Shown: positions 52,072-62,702, counted from the first letter of the stretch. The stretch is DNA of 64,000 nucleotides from Morganella morganii (GCF_003996855.1 NZ_NRQY01000001.1:1030881-1094880); one strand, 5' to 3'. Numbers and translations are program-made. Notes: a model not told the origin generated them from the sequence alone.

Positions 52072-54495
52072 TTACAGTCTGACGATTTCAACTAAATTAG
52101 TGTGCTGCGGATTTCCTTTCGCCAGCGGCGAAGGACGCTGGGTTGTCAGAATATTGATACTGCCGCCCTTATCAATTTTGTCGCCGAACATATCCGCATT
52201 CAGCCAGGCTCCCTGACCCATTGCCGTTACCCCGGGCATAATGCGCGGTGTCACTTTGGCCGCAATATGAACCTCGCCGCGATCATTAAATACCCGGACC
52301 ATATCCCCCTGCTTAATGCCCCGTTTTCCGGCATCAATCGGGTTGATCCAGATTTCCTGACGACATGCCTGTTTCAGTACATCAATATTGCCGTAACTGG
52401 AGTGTGTACGGGCTTTATAGTGAAATCCGGTCATCTGTAACGGATATTTTTCATTCAGTTTATCGCTGTGGCCTTCAAAACCGGCGGCATACACCGGTAA
52501 CGGATCGATCACATCATCGTCTGCCAGTTCCCAGGTATCAGAAATCTCCGCCAGACGCTCCGAATAGACCTCGATCTTACCGGACGGAGTATTCAGCGGG
52601 TTCGCCTGCGGGTCATCACGGAACGCTTTATAGCCGATCACATGCTCATCAGGGCATTTGTGTTTGAAGATACCGGTGGTTTTCATGTCCTCGTATGACG
52701 GCATATCAGGGAAGCGTTCGCGACTTTTTTCACACAGGTATTTCACCCACTCATGCTGGGTCCGTCCTTCCGTGAAACGTTGTTCCACATCCGGCCCCAG
52801 CCGTTTCGCCACTTCAGACAGAATTTCATAGATAGGTTTGCGTTCAAATTTCGGCGTGGTCGCAGACTGCCCCAGAATCATGTAAGACATGTTCCCGGCA
52901 GATTCACTCGGAATGAGATCTTCCTGCTCCGTCGGCATCAGATCCGGCAGCAGAATGTCGCAGTATTTGGCAGATGCGGTCATGAAATGGTCGATACCGA
53001 CAATCATTTCACATTTGCTGTCATCCTGAAGAATGTTGTGGGTCCGGGAGATATCGCCGTGCTGATTGATCAGTGTATTACTGGCATAGCACCACAGGAA
53101 TTTGATCGGTACATCCAGTTTGTCTTTTCCTTTGATACCGTCACGGGTGGCCGTCATTTCTGCTCCCCGCTCAATCGCATCTGTCCAGGTAAAGACGGAA
53201 ATCTGTGTTTTTACCGGGTTATCCAGCATCGGGAACCATTCAACACCGGAATCATAGGTGCCTTCACGGCAGCCGCTGTTCCCGCCGCTGATCCCGACGT
53301 TGCCGGTAATAATCGCCAGCATGGCAATGGCGCGTACTGTCTGCTCACCGTTGGCGTGGCGCTGCGGCCCCCATCCCTGAACAATGTACGCCGGTTTTGC
53401 CTGACCGATTTCCCGTGCCAGCTTAATAATTTTATCCGCCGGAACCCCGGTAATTTTCGAGGCCCATGCCGGTGTTTTGGCAATACCGTCTTTTCCTTCA
53501 CCCAGGATATACGCTTTATAATGGCCGTTACGCGGGGCGGATGCCGGTAAGGTTTTCTCGTCGTAGCCCACACAATATTTATCAACGAACGCCCGGTCGA
53601 CCATATCCTCGGTGATAATCACATAAGCCAGTGCCGCTGCCAGCGCGCCGTCTGTACCCGGACGTACAGGCAGCCATTCATCCTCACGGCCGGAAGCCGT
53701 ATCGTTATAACGCGGGTCAATGATAATCATGCGGGCATTTGAACGTTCACGCGCCTGCTCCACATAATAGGTCACACCGCCGCCGCTCATGCGGGTTTCT
53801 GCCGGGTTATTACCGAACATCACCACCAGTTTGGTATTGGCGATATCATCCGGGCTGTTTGCTTCCTGGCCGCCGTACAGGTAATTCATCCCCGCACGGA
53901 TCTGTGCTGTACTGTAACTGCCGTAGCGGCTCAGAAAACCGCCGCAGGCGTTCATCAGGCGATACGGCACGTTGGAGTTGGTGATGTTACCGCCATCCAC
54001 CCCGGTGCCGTACAGCACATGAACCGCTTCATTGCCGTAGTTTTTCAGCACACCGCGCAGGCTGTCACCGATGGTATCCAGTGCCTCTTCCCAGCTGATC
54101 CGTTCAAACTTACCTTCGCCGCGTTTTCCGGTTCGTTTCATCGGATATTTTAATCTGTCCGGGTGATTCATACGGCGGCGGATTGAACGCCCGCGCAGGC
54201 AGGCACGCACCTGATGATTACCGTATTCATCGTCGCCGGTATTATCGGATTCAACCCAATAAACTTCATTATCACGCACATGCAGGCGAAGCAGACAGCG
54301 GCTGCCGCAGTTGACAGTACAGGAGCTCCAGACCACTTTTTCTTCCGCTGCCGGATTAAGCTTTGCTGCCTGTGCTGATTGAGTAAATGGCAGAGAAATA
54401 CCCCCGGCGGCGGCAAACAGCCCTCCGGCAGCACCTGCCTTTATGACATTACGTCGTGATACATTGCTCTTTAATACTTTATTTTTAATATTCAT
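52072..54495 (-). CDS. dmsA: dimethyl sulfoxide reductase catalytic subunit DmsA
   Basis: An 807-residue molybdopterin guanine dinucleotide enzyme that reduces DMSO and other S- and N-oxides in anaerobic respiration. The N-terminus has a twin-arginine signal (SRRNVIKAGAAGG, residues 13-25), so it is exported by Tat. The first iron-sulfur site has Cys59, Cys63, Cys67 and Cys99. The Mo-ligand Ser lies in YGSYSTAQ (about 191-198). It leads dmsABC. A TorD-family chaperone gene (ycdY) is about 6 kb away. Confidence 0.95.
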   Translation of the reverse strand: MNIKNKVLKSNVSRRNVIKAGAAGGLFAAAGGISLPFTQSAQAAKLNPAAEEKVVWSSCTVNCGSRCLLRLHVRDNEVYWVESDNTGDDEYGNHQVRACLRGRSIRRRMNHPDRLKYPMKRTGKRGEGKFERISWEEALDTIGDSLRGVLKNYGNEAVHVLYGTGVDGGNITNSNVPYRLMNACGGFLSRYGSYSTAQIRAGMNYLYGGQEANSPDDIANTKLVVMFGNNPAETRMSGGGVTYYVEQARERSNARMIIIDPRYNDTASGREDEWLPVRPGTDGALAAALAYVIITEDMVDRAFVDKYCVGYDEKTLPASAPRNGHYKAYILGEGKDGIAKTPAWASKITGVPADKIIKLAREIGQAKPAYIVQGWGPQRHANGEQTVRAIAMLAIITGNVGISGGNSGCREGTYDSGVEWFPMLDNPVKTQISVFTWTDAIERGAEMTATRDGIKGKDKLDVPIKFLWCYASNTLINQHGDISRTHNILQDDSKCEMIVGIDHFMTASAKYCDILLPDLMPTEQEDLIPSESAGNMSYMILGQSATTPKFERKPIYEILSEVAKRLGPDVEQRFTEGRTQHEWVKYLCEKSRERFPDMPSYEDMKTTGIFKHKCPDEHVIGYKAFRDDPQANPLNTPSGKIEVYSERLAEISDTWELADDDVIDPLPVYAAGFEGHSDKLNEKYPLQMTGFHYKARTHSSYGNIDVLKQACRQEIWINPIDAGKRGIKQGDMVRVFNDRGEVHIAAKVTPRIMPGVTAMGQGAWLNADMFGDKIDKGGSINILTTQRPSPLAKGNPQHTNLVEIVRL

Positions 54496-54886
54496 AGGAA
54501 CTATCCGCCATTCCCATATAAAAGATATGGGTTATCACGATTATCCTATCGGTGAATATCTGCATTATAATTGCGGAATATCAAAAAATGACGACATACA
54601 ATCACAATCACAAACAATCAACAAAATACAAACAAATAGAAATTTATCACATTGATTAACAATGAAATTGTTAATCAGTTTTATTTTTTATTGTTAGCTA
54701 TTTGCTTGCGTTTTGTGGTTATTTATCATGAATTATATTGCAGAAAGAAAAACATTCTCTTTTACTTCCCGAAAAAACATCCTGTGAAAAATTATTCCGG
54801 ATATCTTTTAAAAAAATATAAATTTTCTCCGGTGTTTTATTATTCGTTATTACGATAAAAAAACAACAATTCAGGGGAACTGACTA
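54496..54886. other. AT-rich upstream region of dmsA
   Basis: About 390 bases between dmsA and the murJ terminator. It is very AT-rich and carries a perfect 11-bp inverted repeat at 54653-54677. No clear FNR site (TTGAT-N4-ATCAA) is visible, though TTGAT half-sites occur. The open frame 54652-54858 starts with TTG and lacks a ribosome site. Confidence 0.5.
54653..54677. repeat. perfect 11-bp palindrome upstream of dmsA
   Basis: TGATTAACAAT-GAA-ATTGTTAATCA, both arms perfectly complementary with a 3-base centre. Arms of this size and AT content suit a dimeric repressor or activator. It is 158 bases before the dmsA start. Confidence 0.65.
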
Positions 54887-54915
54887 ATAAAAAACGGGGC
54901 TGTTATCAGCCCCGT
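54887..54915 (-). terminator. terminator of murJ
   Basis: The stem ACGGGGCTG / CAGCCCCGT with a TTAT loop, followed on the minus strand by a run of Ts. It is 20 bases past the murJ stop. Confidence 0.85.
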
Positions 54916-54935
54916 CCGAATCAGGCGGAAATGAC

Positions 54936-56471
54936 TTATAAACTGCGCTGTGCAAAGTCCCGCAGGCGGAAACCGAGAACATACAGTGCCGCAAAATACG
55001 CACCGGCACCGGCAATCACCACCCCCATCAGCCGCAGCATACGCATCAGCATGTTGCCGTGTGACCACTCCGGCAACAGGTACATCATACCGACCAGTAC
55101 CGCTGCCATAAACAACATCGCAATCACCAGTTTGAAGAAAAATTTTCCCCAGCCGGGTAACGGAGTGAAAATATTTTGCTTACGCAGCTGCCAGTAGAGC
55201 AGTGAGGCGTTGAAACAGGCGGCGATACCAATCGACAGCGCCAGACCGGCGTGTTTAAACGGCCCGATAAAGACCAGGTTCATCAGCTGTGTCAGGATCA
55301 GTGTGGCTATCGCGATTTTAACCGGCGTTTTGATGTTCTGGCGGGAGTAGAAACCCGGCGCCAGCACTTTAATCACAATCATCCCCATCAGGCCGACACA
55401 GTACGCAATCAGTGCCTGCTGTGTCATCAGGGCATCAAACGCCGTAAAATTTTTGTACTGGAACAGGCTGACCGTCAGGGCTTCCGCCAGAATGGCCAGT
55501 GCCACCGCACACGGCAGAGCCAGCAGGAAGCAGAGGCGCAATCCCCAGTCCATCAGTTTGCGGTATTCGGTGGTATCCCCTTTGGAAAAACTTTTTGCCA
55601 GTGACGGCAGAAGAATCGCGCCCAGCGCCACCCCGAGCACACCGGACGGCAGCTCCATCAGACGGTCGGCGTAATACATCCAGGAGACCGAACCGGACAC
55701 CAGGAATGAGGCAAAAATTGTGTTGATTATCAGTGAAATCTGGCTGACAGATACACCGAGAATTGCCGGCCCCATCAGCCTCATCACCCGCCAGACACCG
55801 CTGTTACGGAAAGAGACTCTCGGCAGCACCAGCATACCGATTTTTTTCAGGTGCGGCAGCTGATAGGCAATCTGCAATACCCCGCCAACCAGTACCGCCC
55901 ACGCCAGCGCCATAATCGGCGGATTAAAGTACGGCGCGGCAAACAGAGCGAATCCGATCATACTGACATTCAGCAGCGTCGGTGCAAAGGCCGGGACAGA
56001 AAAACGGTTCCAGGTATTGAGTATTCCCCCCGCCAGTGAGGCAATGGAGATCAGAAAAATATACGGGAAGGTGACTTTCAGCAGATTCGTGGTCAGCGTG
56101 AATTTATCCGGATCACCGGTAAACCCGGGGGCGGTGACATAGATAATCCACGGCGCGGCCAGCATCCCGAGCACGGTGACCACAGCCAGAATCAGTGTCA
56201 GCATTCCGGACACATAGGCGATAAAGGTGCGGGTGGCTTCATCACCCTGCTGGGTTTTGTATTCCGATAAAATCGGGACAAAAGCCTGGGAAAATGCCCC
56301 TTCGGCAAAAATCCGCCGCAGCAGATTCGGCAGTTTAAAGGCAACAAAGAAGGCATCGGCGGCCATCGATGCCCCGAAAATCCGGGCGATAATCGCATCG
56401 CGGATAAAGCCGAGTACACGCGAGAACATCGTCATCGAGCTGACGGCGGCGAGAGATTTCAATAAATTCAT
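54936..56471 (-). CDS. murJ: lipid II flippase MurJ
   Basis: A 511-residue inner-membrane protein of the MOP superfamily with about 14 hydrophobic segments. It flips the peptidoglycan precursor lipid II to the periplasm. Typical: [20 protein letters not shown] at the N-terminus, and [14 protein letters not shown]. It precedes rimJ in the window; in E. coli yceH and mviM separate them. Confidence 0.96.
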   Translation of the reverse strand: MNLLKSLAAVSSMTMFSRVLGFIRDAIIARIFGASMAADAFFVAFKLPNLLRRIFAEGAFSQAFVPILSEYKTQQGDEATRTFIAYVSGMLTLILAVVTVLGMLAAPWIIYVTAPGFTGDPDKFTLTTNLLKVTFPYIFLISIASLAGGILNTWNRFSVPAFAPTLLNVSMIGFALFAAPYFNPPIMALAWAVLVGGVLQIAYQLPHLKKIGMLVLPRVSFRNSGVWRVMRLMGPAILGVSVSQISLIINTIFASFLVSGSVSWMYYADRLMELPSGVLGVALGAILLPSLAKSFSKGDTTEYRKLMDWGLRLCFLLALPCAVALAILAEALTVSLFQYKNFTAFDALMTQQALIAYCVGLMGMIVIKVLAPGFYSRQNIKTPVKIAIATLILTQLMNLVFIGPFKHAGLALSIGIAACFNASLLYWQLRKQNIFTPLPGWGKFFFKLVIAMLFMAAVLVGMMYLLPEWSHGNMLMRMLRLMGVVIAGAGAYFAALYVLGFRLRDFAQRSL

Positions 56472-56545
56472 GCTGAATGTGCTGGTCAGATAACAAAGGC
56501 GGAAATAGTATCACGATAACGCGGGCGGAACAGAAAAACCCGCCG

Positions 56546-57133
56546 TTATCGTGGCTTAACCCAGTCCGGCGTGGTCAGTGCGGTCAGAACATGGTCGCGC
56601 CACCGGCCGTTAATCATCAGATACTCTTTTGCATAGCCCTCTTTCTCAAACCCGAGCCGGGCAAGGAGTTGCCCGCTGCGCTGATTGTGGGGCATATAGT
56701 TTGCCATAATACGGTGCATGCCCTGCTGGCGCTGCATATAGCGGAGAGTCGGTTCCAGCGCTTCCTGCATATAATGCTGTCCCTGCCATTTTTCGCCCAG
56801 TGTATAGCCGAGAAAACAGGCATGAAATACGCCGCGGATAACATTACTGTAGTTCGCCACGCCCATTACCTCATTTTCCGCTTTATCCAGCAGCAAAAAA
56901 TGAAATGCGATGCCCTGCCGGTGCATATCCGTCATCAGCTGTAAGCGGGATGACCAGCCGGAAGGATGATAATGGCTGCGGTCACGCAGAGGTTCCCATG
57001 GCTTCAGAAATTCTTCATTTTCACAGTAATATTCACTGATGCGGTACGCGTCCCGCTCATGTGCCAGACGAACCACCATTCTGTCCGTGTCAAAACGAAG
57101 CTGCGGCGTATTTGCGCGGTAGCCGAACAACAT
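56546..57133 (-). CDS. rimJ: ribosomal-protein-S5-alanine N-acetyltransferase RimJ
   Basis: A 195-residue GNAT-fold acetyltransferase. It acetylates the N-terminal Ala of ribosomal protein S5 and also influences other processes in E. coli. The CoA-binding region is near [19 protein letters not shown]. The start is the ATG of [14 protein letters not shown]. It is divergent from mdtH, as in E. coli. Confidence 0.94.
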   Translation of the reverse strand: MLFGYRANTPQLRFDTDRMVVRLAHERDAYRISEYYCENEEFLKPWEPLRDRSHYHPSGWSSRLQLMTDMHRQGIAFHFLLLDKAENEVMGVANYSNVIRGVFHACFLGYTLGEKWQGQHYMQEALEPTLRYMQRQQGMHRIMANYMPHNQRSGQLLARLGFEKEGYAKEYLMINGRWRDHVLTALTTPDWVKPR

Positions 57134-57205
57134 AATTCCTCTCTCAGAAGGCCGTAATCAAGGTGTGCTTAACCACGTTCCGTCGATAAAAAAATATCAT
57201 CCTGA

Positions 57206-57240
57206 ATTCTCTGTTATCAGACGCTGAATAAACAGAGAAT
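57206..57240. repeat. 10-bp inverted repeat between rimJ and mdtH
   Basis: ATTCTCTGTT and AACAGAGAAT, perfectly complementary, 15 bases apart, 58 bases before the mdtH start. It could be an operator or a hairpin in the mdtH leader. Confidence 0.5.
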
Positions 57241-57297
57241 AGAAGGTGTAATCATCTCCCTTTTTTCTATTCCTTTCAATATTTAATGTGGTGCTGA

Positions 57298-58497
57298 ATG
57301 TCACTTGTCAGACAAGCCCGGACGCTGGGTAAGTACTGGTTGCTGGTGGATAACCTTCTGGTTGTTCTCGGCTTCTTTGTGGTTTTCCCGCTGATCTCAA
57401 TCCGTTTTGTTGAACAACTTGGCTGGGCGGGGATTGTGGTCGGGTTTGCGCTGGGGCTGCGACAGTTTGTCCAGCAGGGGCTGGGGATTTTCGGCGGCGC
57501 TATTGCTGACCGTTTCGGTGCCAAACCGATGATTGTCATCGGCATGTTTCTCCGTGCCGGCGGGTTCGCCCTGATGGCCATGGCGGATGAGCCGTGGATA
57601 CTCTGGCTGTCCTGTGTGCTTTCCGCCATCGGCGGTACACTGTTTGACCCGCCGCGCACCGCGCTGGTGATCAAACTGACCCGCCCGTATGAGCGTGGTC
57701 GTTTTTACTCGCTGCTGCTGATGCAGGACAGTGCCGGAGCCGTGATCGGGGCGCTGCTCGGCAGCTGGCTGCTTATCTATGATTTCCATCTGGTCTGCTG
57801 GGCGGGCGCGGCAATTTTTATCATTACCGCGCTGTGTAACGCCTGGTTACTGCCCGCTTACCGCATCTCCACCACCCGCACGCCGGTCAGAGAGGGACTG
57901 ACCCGCGTGCTGCGCGATAAACGGTTTTCCCGCTATGTGCTGACGCTGACCGGCTACTTTATTCTCTCCGTGCAGGTGATGCTGATGTTCCCGATTATCG
58001 TCAACGAACTGGCGGGCACGCCGGCGGCGGTGAAATGGATGTATGCCATTGAAGCCGCGTTATCGCTGACTCTCCTTTATCCTCTGGCCCGCTGGAGTGA
58101 AAAACATTTCCGGCTGGAAACCCGTCTGATGGCAGGGCTGTTCCTGATGAGCCTGAGTATGTTCCCGGTCGCGCTGACACATTCACTGCATGTATTATTC
58201 GCGATTATCTGTTTGTTCTATTTAGGCTCGGTAATCGCCGAACCGGCACGGGAAACCCTCAGCGCCTCACTGGCGGACCCGCGTGCACGCGGCAGTTACA
58301 TGGGCTTCAGCCGTCTCGGGCTGGCATTCGGCGGTGCCATCGGCTATACCGGCGGCGGCTGGCTGTATGATTTGGGTAAAGAAATGCAATTACCTGAACT
58401 TCCCTGGTTTTTACTCGGTACAATCGGGCTGATTACACTAATAGCACTTTACCGCCAGTTTAACCCGAAGAAGATCAGCCCTGCCGTATTAAATTGA
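57298..58497 (+). CDS. mdtH: multidrug MFS transporter MdtH
   Basis: A 399-residue major facilitator with about twelve membrane segments. E. coli MdtH gives resistance to fluoroquinolones when overproduced. The motif A-like region [14 protein letters not shown] and motif-C-like [12 protein letters not shown] are visible. A weak ribosome site precedes it. It is followed by yceB. Confidence 0.94.
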   Translation: MSLVRQARTLGKYWLLVDNLLVVLGFFVVFPLISIRFVEQLGWAGIVVGFALGLRQFVQQGLGIFGGAIADRFGAKPMIVIGMFLRAGGFALMAMADEPWILWLSCVLSAIGGTLFDPPRTALVIKLTRPYERGRFYSLLLMQDSAGAVIGALLGSWLLIYDFHLVCWAGAAIFIITALCNAWLLPAYRISTTRTPVREGLTRVLRDKRFSRYVLTLTGYFILSVQVMLMFPIIVNELAGTPAAVKWMYAIEAALSLTLLYPLARWSEKHFRLETRLMAGLFLMSLSMFPVALTHSLHVLFAIICLFYLGSVIAEPARETLSASLADPRARGSYMGFSRLGLAFGGAIGYTGGGWLYDLGKEMQLPELPWFLLGTIGLITLIALYRQFNPKKISPAVLN

Positions 58498-58561
58498 TCC
58501 GGATATTTTGGATTTGCCGCAGCACAGGTTAGTATCAGGTGGTATACAACAGGAGATACCG

Positions 58562-59119
58562 ATGAGATTATTTCTTTTTACCGCGGCACTGGTCGCAGCA
58601 ACGGTTTTAACAGGCTGTGATAAATTAACGGAAATCAGTGTCAGTGAAGAGACGATTAACAGTGCGGTGGCAGAGAATATCCGGCTGAACAAACAGATTG
58701 GTATGGACGGTGTGGCAGATGCGGATTTTACCCTGGTAAAGCTGCTCACCGAGATTGGCCGTGAAGAACCGGGTAAAGTCAAACTGACCGCAATCGGCTC
58801 GCTGAAGCTGGTGTCGCTGTTCGGCTCACGCGATTTCACCATCTCAATGACCCTCAGTGCCGCGCCGTATTTTGATGCAACCAGCGGGTCAATCTATATG
58901 CGGGATATTGAAATCACCAATTACACGCTGGACCCGGACAAATGGGACACCCTGATTTCCGCACTGATCCCCTACCTCAATCATACACTGAGCACTTTTT
59001 TCAATATCACACCGGTTTATGTACTGAATGCGGATAATACCGCCGAAGCAGCTGCGAAGAAGTTTGCCAAGGGCATTGAGATCCGCCTGGGACGGATAGT
59101 TATTCCGTTAACTGAATAA
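58562..59119 (+). CDS. yceB: DUF1439 lipoprotein YceB
   Basis: A 185-residue lipoprotein. The start is the ATG at 58562 with ACAGGAGA upstream; the frame is open to 58508. Signal peptide and lipobox LTGC (Cys19). The DUF1439 body resembles YceB, of unknown function. It follows mdtH as in E. coli. Confidence 0.93.
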   Translation: MRLFLFTAALVAATVLTGCDKLTEISVSEETINSAVAENIRLNKQIGMDGVADADFTLVKLLTEIGREEPGKVKLTAIGSLKLVSLFGSRDFTISMTLSAAPYFDATSGSIYMRDIEITNYTLDPDKWDTLISALIPYLNHTLSTFFNITPVYVLNADNTAEAAAKKFAKGIEIRLGRIVIPLTE

Positions 59120-59493
59120 ACAATGATAAAAATTTTTAATTGTGCCAATAAATTATTAATTCACTGAATTATGATACCGTTCCTTAACTATCCCGTCAGG
59201 AACGGTATTATTTTCCCGTTTCGCAAAAGAATGTGACGAAAATTCAAAGCATACGAAAAGATACCGGGGCATCCTATTCTGACATATCTGCAATACTTAC
59301 CACGAAAATAAGAATGAAATTCTTATTTATCTGCTGCCGAAGATAAAATTAATTTGTGATTGACCGCTTTCTTCTGAATCTGTCTGATTCGTTTTTGATG
59401 ATATGTGTTTCACAATTCATAAACATTTTTAACACCGAAGCCATCCATTTCAGTAACATCAAAAAATGACCATTTACGGATAAGGATCATCTG
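59120..59493. other. intergenic region between yceB and the citrate transporter
   Basis: About 370 bases. It holds a terminator-like hairpin at 59174-59208 and an AT-rich stretch near 59290-59370 that probably contains the transporter promoter. A weak CRP-like half-site (TGTGA) is near 59232. No gene is visible. Confidence 0.5.
59174..59214 (+). terminator. terminator of yceB
   Basis: An 11-bp stem (ATACCGTTCCT / AGGAACGGTAT) with a 13-base loop and a T-rich end. Confidence 0.65.
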
Positions 59494-60807
59494 ATGCTGA
59501 CACTGATTGGACTGCTGATCATCATTTCTATTGTCGTTTTGCTGATGACAGGAAAAACCAGTCCTGTAATTGCTATGTCTGTTATTCCCCTGCTCGGTGC
59601 CCTGCTGGCCGGCTATTCTCTGACTGAAATTACCGCTTTTTTTGATTATGGCATCAAAAAAGTTGCTAATGTCGCGGTGATGTTTCTTTTTGCCATTCTG
59701 TTTTTCAGCATTATGAAAGATCTGCACATCTTCAATCCGTTTATCCGCCTGATGATTGGGCTGACGCGGGGAAATGTGGTGATTGTCGCCATGGTCACAG
59801 CTCTGGTGGCCGCCGTTGTGCATCTCGACGGCTCCGGTGCAGCCACTTTTCTGATTATCATTCCGGCGTTTCTGCCTATCTACCGGCGGCTGGGCATGAG
59901 CCCGTATCTGATGCTGCTGCTGATGTGTATGAGCATGGGGGTGATGAATATGGTGCCGTGGGGCGGGCCGCTCGGCCGGGCATCAGCCGTGACCGGGATT
60001 TCCGCCTCTGTGCTGTGGCAGCCGCTTATCCCGGTGCAAATCATCGGTATTACCGCATCCGTGCTGGTTGCCGCGCTGTTCGGCCTGCGGGAGAAGCGCC
60101 GTATCGCGCGTGCTGCACAATACGGCACCACGCCGTATGAGCAGGATTCTCTTCTTGAACTGTATGATGAAGCAGATAATGAATACGGTACAGAAAAACC
60201 ACAGTGGTTTTTTATCAATATGTCACTGATCCTGCTGGCTATTCTCAGTCTGGCTCTGGGATGGCTCGCGGCACCCTATATTTTTATGCTGGCACTTTCT
60301 GCGGCACTCATCGTGAATTACCCGAAACCGAAAGACTAGGTTGCGGCAATTAATCATCATGCCCCGCAGGCATTATCCATGGCGGCAATTATTCTTTCTG
60401 CCGGAGTATTCCTGGGAATTATGGATAAAGGCGGAATGCTGGAATCTGTCGCCAAAGATTTGCTGCTGATTATTCCGGGACATATGGCCTCCGAATTCCA
60501 TATTATTATCGGGATAATCGGGGTGCCGCTGGACATATTTACCAGCACCGACGCTTATTATTTTGCATTGCTGCCGATTGTCCGTGATGTGGTGGCTTCC
60601 GCAGGTATTCCGCCGGCCGATGTGGTGTATGCGCTGGCAATCGGTAACAACGCCGGTACGTTTGTCAGCCCGTTCTCACCGGCTGTCTGGCTGGCAGTGG
60701 GGATTGCCGGGGTGGATATGGGACGCCATCTGCGCTACTCCTTCTTCTGGATCTGGCTGTTCAGCTTTATCACGCTGGCAGCAGGCTGGTTCCTGGGGCT
60801 GTTCTGA
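59494..60807 (+). pseudogene. CitMHS-family citrate transporter broken by an in-frame amber codon
   Basis: A membrane protein of about 437 residues (many hydrophobic segments) of the CitMHS citrate-metal:proton symporter family. The first 281 residues end NYPKPKD. A TAG at 60337-60339 then interrupts the frame, which continues as VAAINHHAPQALSMAA and on to a TGA at 60807. Family members have KDQV at this place, so a CAG codon was most likely changed to TAG. The two pieces would each lack essential helices. The ribosome site AAGGATC precedes the start. The gene is unlinked to citrate-lyase genes here. Confidence 0.82.
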
Positions 60808-60821
60808 ACCGGAAAGGAAAC

Positions 60822-60846
60822 AAAAAGCCCGGTCAGAAGACCGGGC
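60822..60846 (-). terminator. terminator of ycdY
   Basis: The stem GCCCGGTC / GACCGGGC with an AGAA loop, followed on the minus strand by a T run. It lies between the convergent transporter and ycdY. Confidence 0.8.
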
Positions 60847-60874
60847 CGGGAATCATATGTGACAACGTCACACA

Positions 60875-61435
60875 TCAATCATTATTTTCGTCTTCTTCAT
60901 CATCTTCTGTCAGCTCTTCATACAGAGCTGACAGTGCTTCACGGGTCAGAATCGCCAGAGTGCGGTAAAACCCGTGCCGGGCATGTGACTCGACTTTCCC
61001 GAGAAATGCATCACTCCACGGCAGCAGATAATCCGCAAACAACGCGGTCTGGGCGCTGACTTCATCTTCCTGAGCCTGATCTTCCAGCCAGGACGCCGCC
61101 AGCAGCAGAGAACCAAAACTGTCTGTTACTGCGTCTGTCAGCGGCATACCACGTTCACTGAGAAACTGACGAACTTCACTTTCCGGCTCACCGGTATAGT
61201 CCGACCGGTACTGAGCCACCGCCCCGTCAGCAAACAGCTGCTGATAGTCCGCCGCCAGTTCTGCGGTATCACTATATTCAGCCAGTCTGGTCAGCAGTGC
61301 GTCCTGTTCCAGCGGCCAGTGGGCTTTGAGCTGCCCCTGCTTAATCATTGTCAGAACCGGCGCCAGCACAGGATCAGCCGGCACGCGGTTAAACAGTGTT
61401 CCGAGCAGGCGGCAGACCAGTGAAAATTCATTCAT
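60875..61435 (-). CDS. ycdY: TorD-family chaperone YcdY
   Basis: A 186-residue all-helical protein of the TorD/DmsD redox-enzyme maturation family. Such proteins bind twin-arginine signals or insert cofactors into molybdoenzymes; E. coli YcdY assists the metalloenzyme YcdX. The acidic tail (ELTEDDEEDENND) is notable. It follows ghrA on the same strand; in E. coli ycdX lies between them and is absent here. DmsA in this window is a possible client. Confidence 0.85.
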   Translation of the reverse strand: MNEFSLVCRLLGTLFNRVPADPVLAPVLTMIKQGQLKAHWPLEQDALLTRLAEYSDTAELAADYQQLFADGAVAQYRSDYTGEPESEVRQFLSERGMPLTDAVTDSFGSLLLAASWLEDQAQEDEVSAQTALFADYLLPWSDAFLGKVESHARHGFYRTLAILTREALSALYEELTEDDEEDENND

Positions 61436-61498
61436 ACTTCAAATCCTTATTAACTGAGTTGCCGCCATTGTCCGGATTGTCTTTATCCGTGTAAAGAA

Positions 61499-62440
61499 TT
61501 AATACCCCAGTTCCATATTCACCACACCCTGCGGTGCTTCGCCCCGCTCAATCCGCTCAATATTCGCGACAATGGCTTTCATCGCCTCTGACGGAATGGT
61601 AAATGCGGCAATGTGCGGTGTGACATCCACTCTCGGGTGTGTCCAGAACGGATGCATTTCCGGCAGCGGCTCGGTGGCGAAGACATCCAGGCTTGCACCG
61701 GCAATCTGCCCGTCATCAATCGCTTCCAGCAGATCGTTATCCACCAGATGCGAGCCGCGCGCCAGGTTAATCAGGTAAGAACTCTGCGGCAGTTTGCTGA
61801 ACAGAGACTGGTTGAGTATCCCGCGTGTCTGCGGGGTGTCCGGCAGCAGGTTAATCAGCAGGCGGCTGTGACTTAAGAATTCATCCAGCTGGTCGTTGCC
61901 GTGGAAACCGGTCACGCCCGGGATCTGTTTTGGTGTCCGGCTCCAGCCATGAACCTTAAACCCGAACTCCGCGAGTTTCTCCGCCACGGAACGCCCGAGA
62001 ACACCGGTTCCCAGCACCCCAATTTCAAATTCATCAAATGTGAACGCAGGTTGTGCTTTCCAGATACGCTGTTCCTGCTGACGTTTGTAGATATCCATTT
62101 TGCGGAAATACCACAGCGCTTTGGCAACTGCGTACTCCTGCATCTGCGCCCCCATCCCGGTATCTTCGAGGCGGATCACCGGTACCCCGGCAGGCAGTGT
62201 GCCCGGATTCGCCTGCTCCTGCTTCAGAATGGCATCCACCCCGGCACCCAGTGCAAAGACACCTTTCATGGTGGTCCGCCCGGACAGACACTCACGCGGC
62301 GGTAACCACACCAGGGCATAATCCGCCGGCTGGTTATCACCCGGAACCCATTTGCGGATATCAGCCTGCGGCAGATGTTTTTTCATGCCGTTGATCCACA
62401 GCTCAGAATCAAAAAAAGGATGGTAGAAAATAATATTCAT
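61499..62440 (-). CDS. ghrA: glyoxylate/hydroxypyruvate reductase A
   Basis: A 313-residue NADPH-dependent 2-hydroxyacid dehydrogenase. It reduces glyoxylate and hydroxypyruvate. The nucleotide motif GVLGTGVLGRSVAEKL is around residue 142. The catalytic Arg lies in NLARGSHLVD, and the His in PHIAAFTIP. It is 63 bases upstream of ycdY and adjacent to the Ser tRNA, as in E. coli. Confidence 0.95.
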   Translation of the reverse strand: MNIIFYHPFFDSELWINGMKKHLPQADIRKWVPGDNQPADYALVWLPPRECLSGRTTMKGVFALGAGVDAILKQEQANPGTLPAGVPVIRLEDTGMGAQMQEYAVAKALWYFRKMDIYKRQQEQRIWKAQPAFTFDEFEIGVLGTGVLGRSVAEKLAEFGFKVHGWSRTPKQIPGVTGFHGNDQLDEFLSHSRLLINLLPDTPQTRGILNQSLFSKLPQSSYLINLARGSHLVDNDLLEAIDDGQIAGASLDVFATEPLPEMHPFWTHPRVDVTPHIAAFTIPSEAMKAIVANIERIERGEAPQGVVNMELGY

Positions 62441-62702
62441 GCGGCGCTCCTCTGTTTTTTTACCAGCCTGATAGGATTACGCAAAGAATTCAAGCCCCGG
62501 ACAGATTTTCACCTCGTTAAAATGTTGTTATTGTTAACTGACCTGCATAATTTTCCGGCAAATAGTTTTCCGCTGAAAAAAATCACCGGTCACTTTTTAT
62601 GCGGCCGGTACTGTGTTTTTACCGGAACCGCTATGTTAATCACCAATATGCTGTTTTTTTAATTAAACGAACGAAAAAACACATTTTTTTTCATGGAGTG
62701 TA
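62441..62702. other. intergenic region between ghrA and the Ser tRNA promoter
   Basis: About 260 bases, AT-rich near both ends. It should contain the ghrA promoter on the minus strand. I see no gene or strong repeat. Confidence 0.4.

Noticed and set aside
54640..54680. An FNR box upstream of dmsA
   Set aside because: TTGAT half-sites exist, but no pairing with ATCAA at four bases spacing matches well enough.
54652..54858. A 68-codon open frame upstream of dmsA
   Set aside because: It starts with TTG, has no ribosome site, and its Phe/Tyr/Lys/Leu-rich sequence is what random AT-rich DNA gives. It also overlaps the palindrome.
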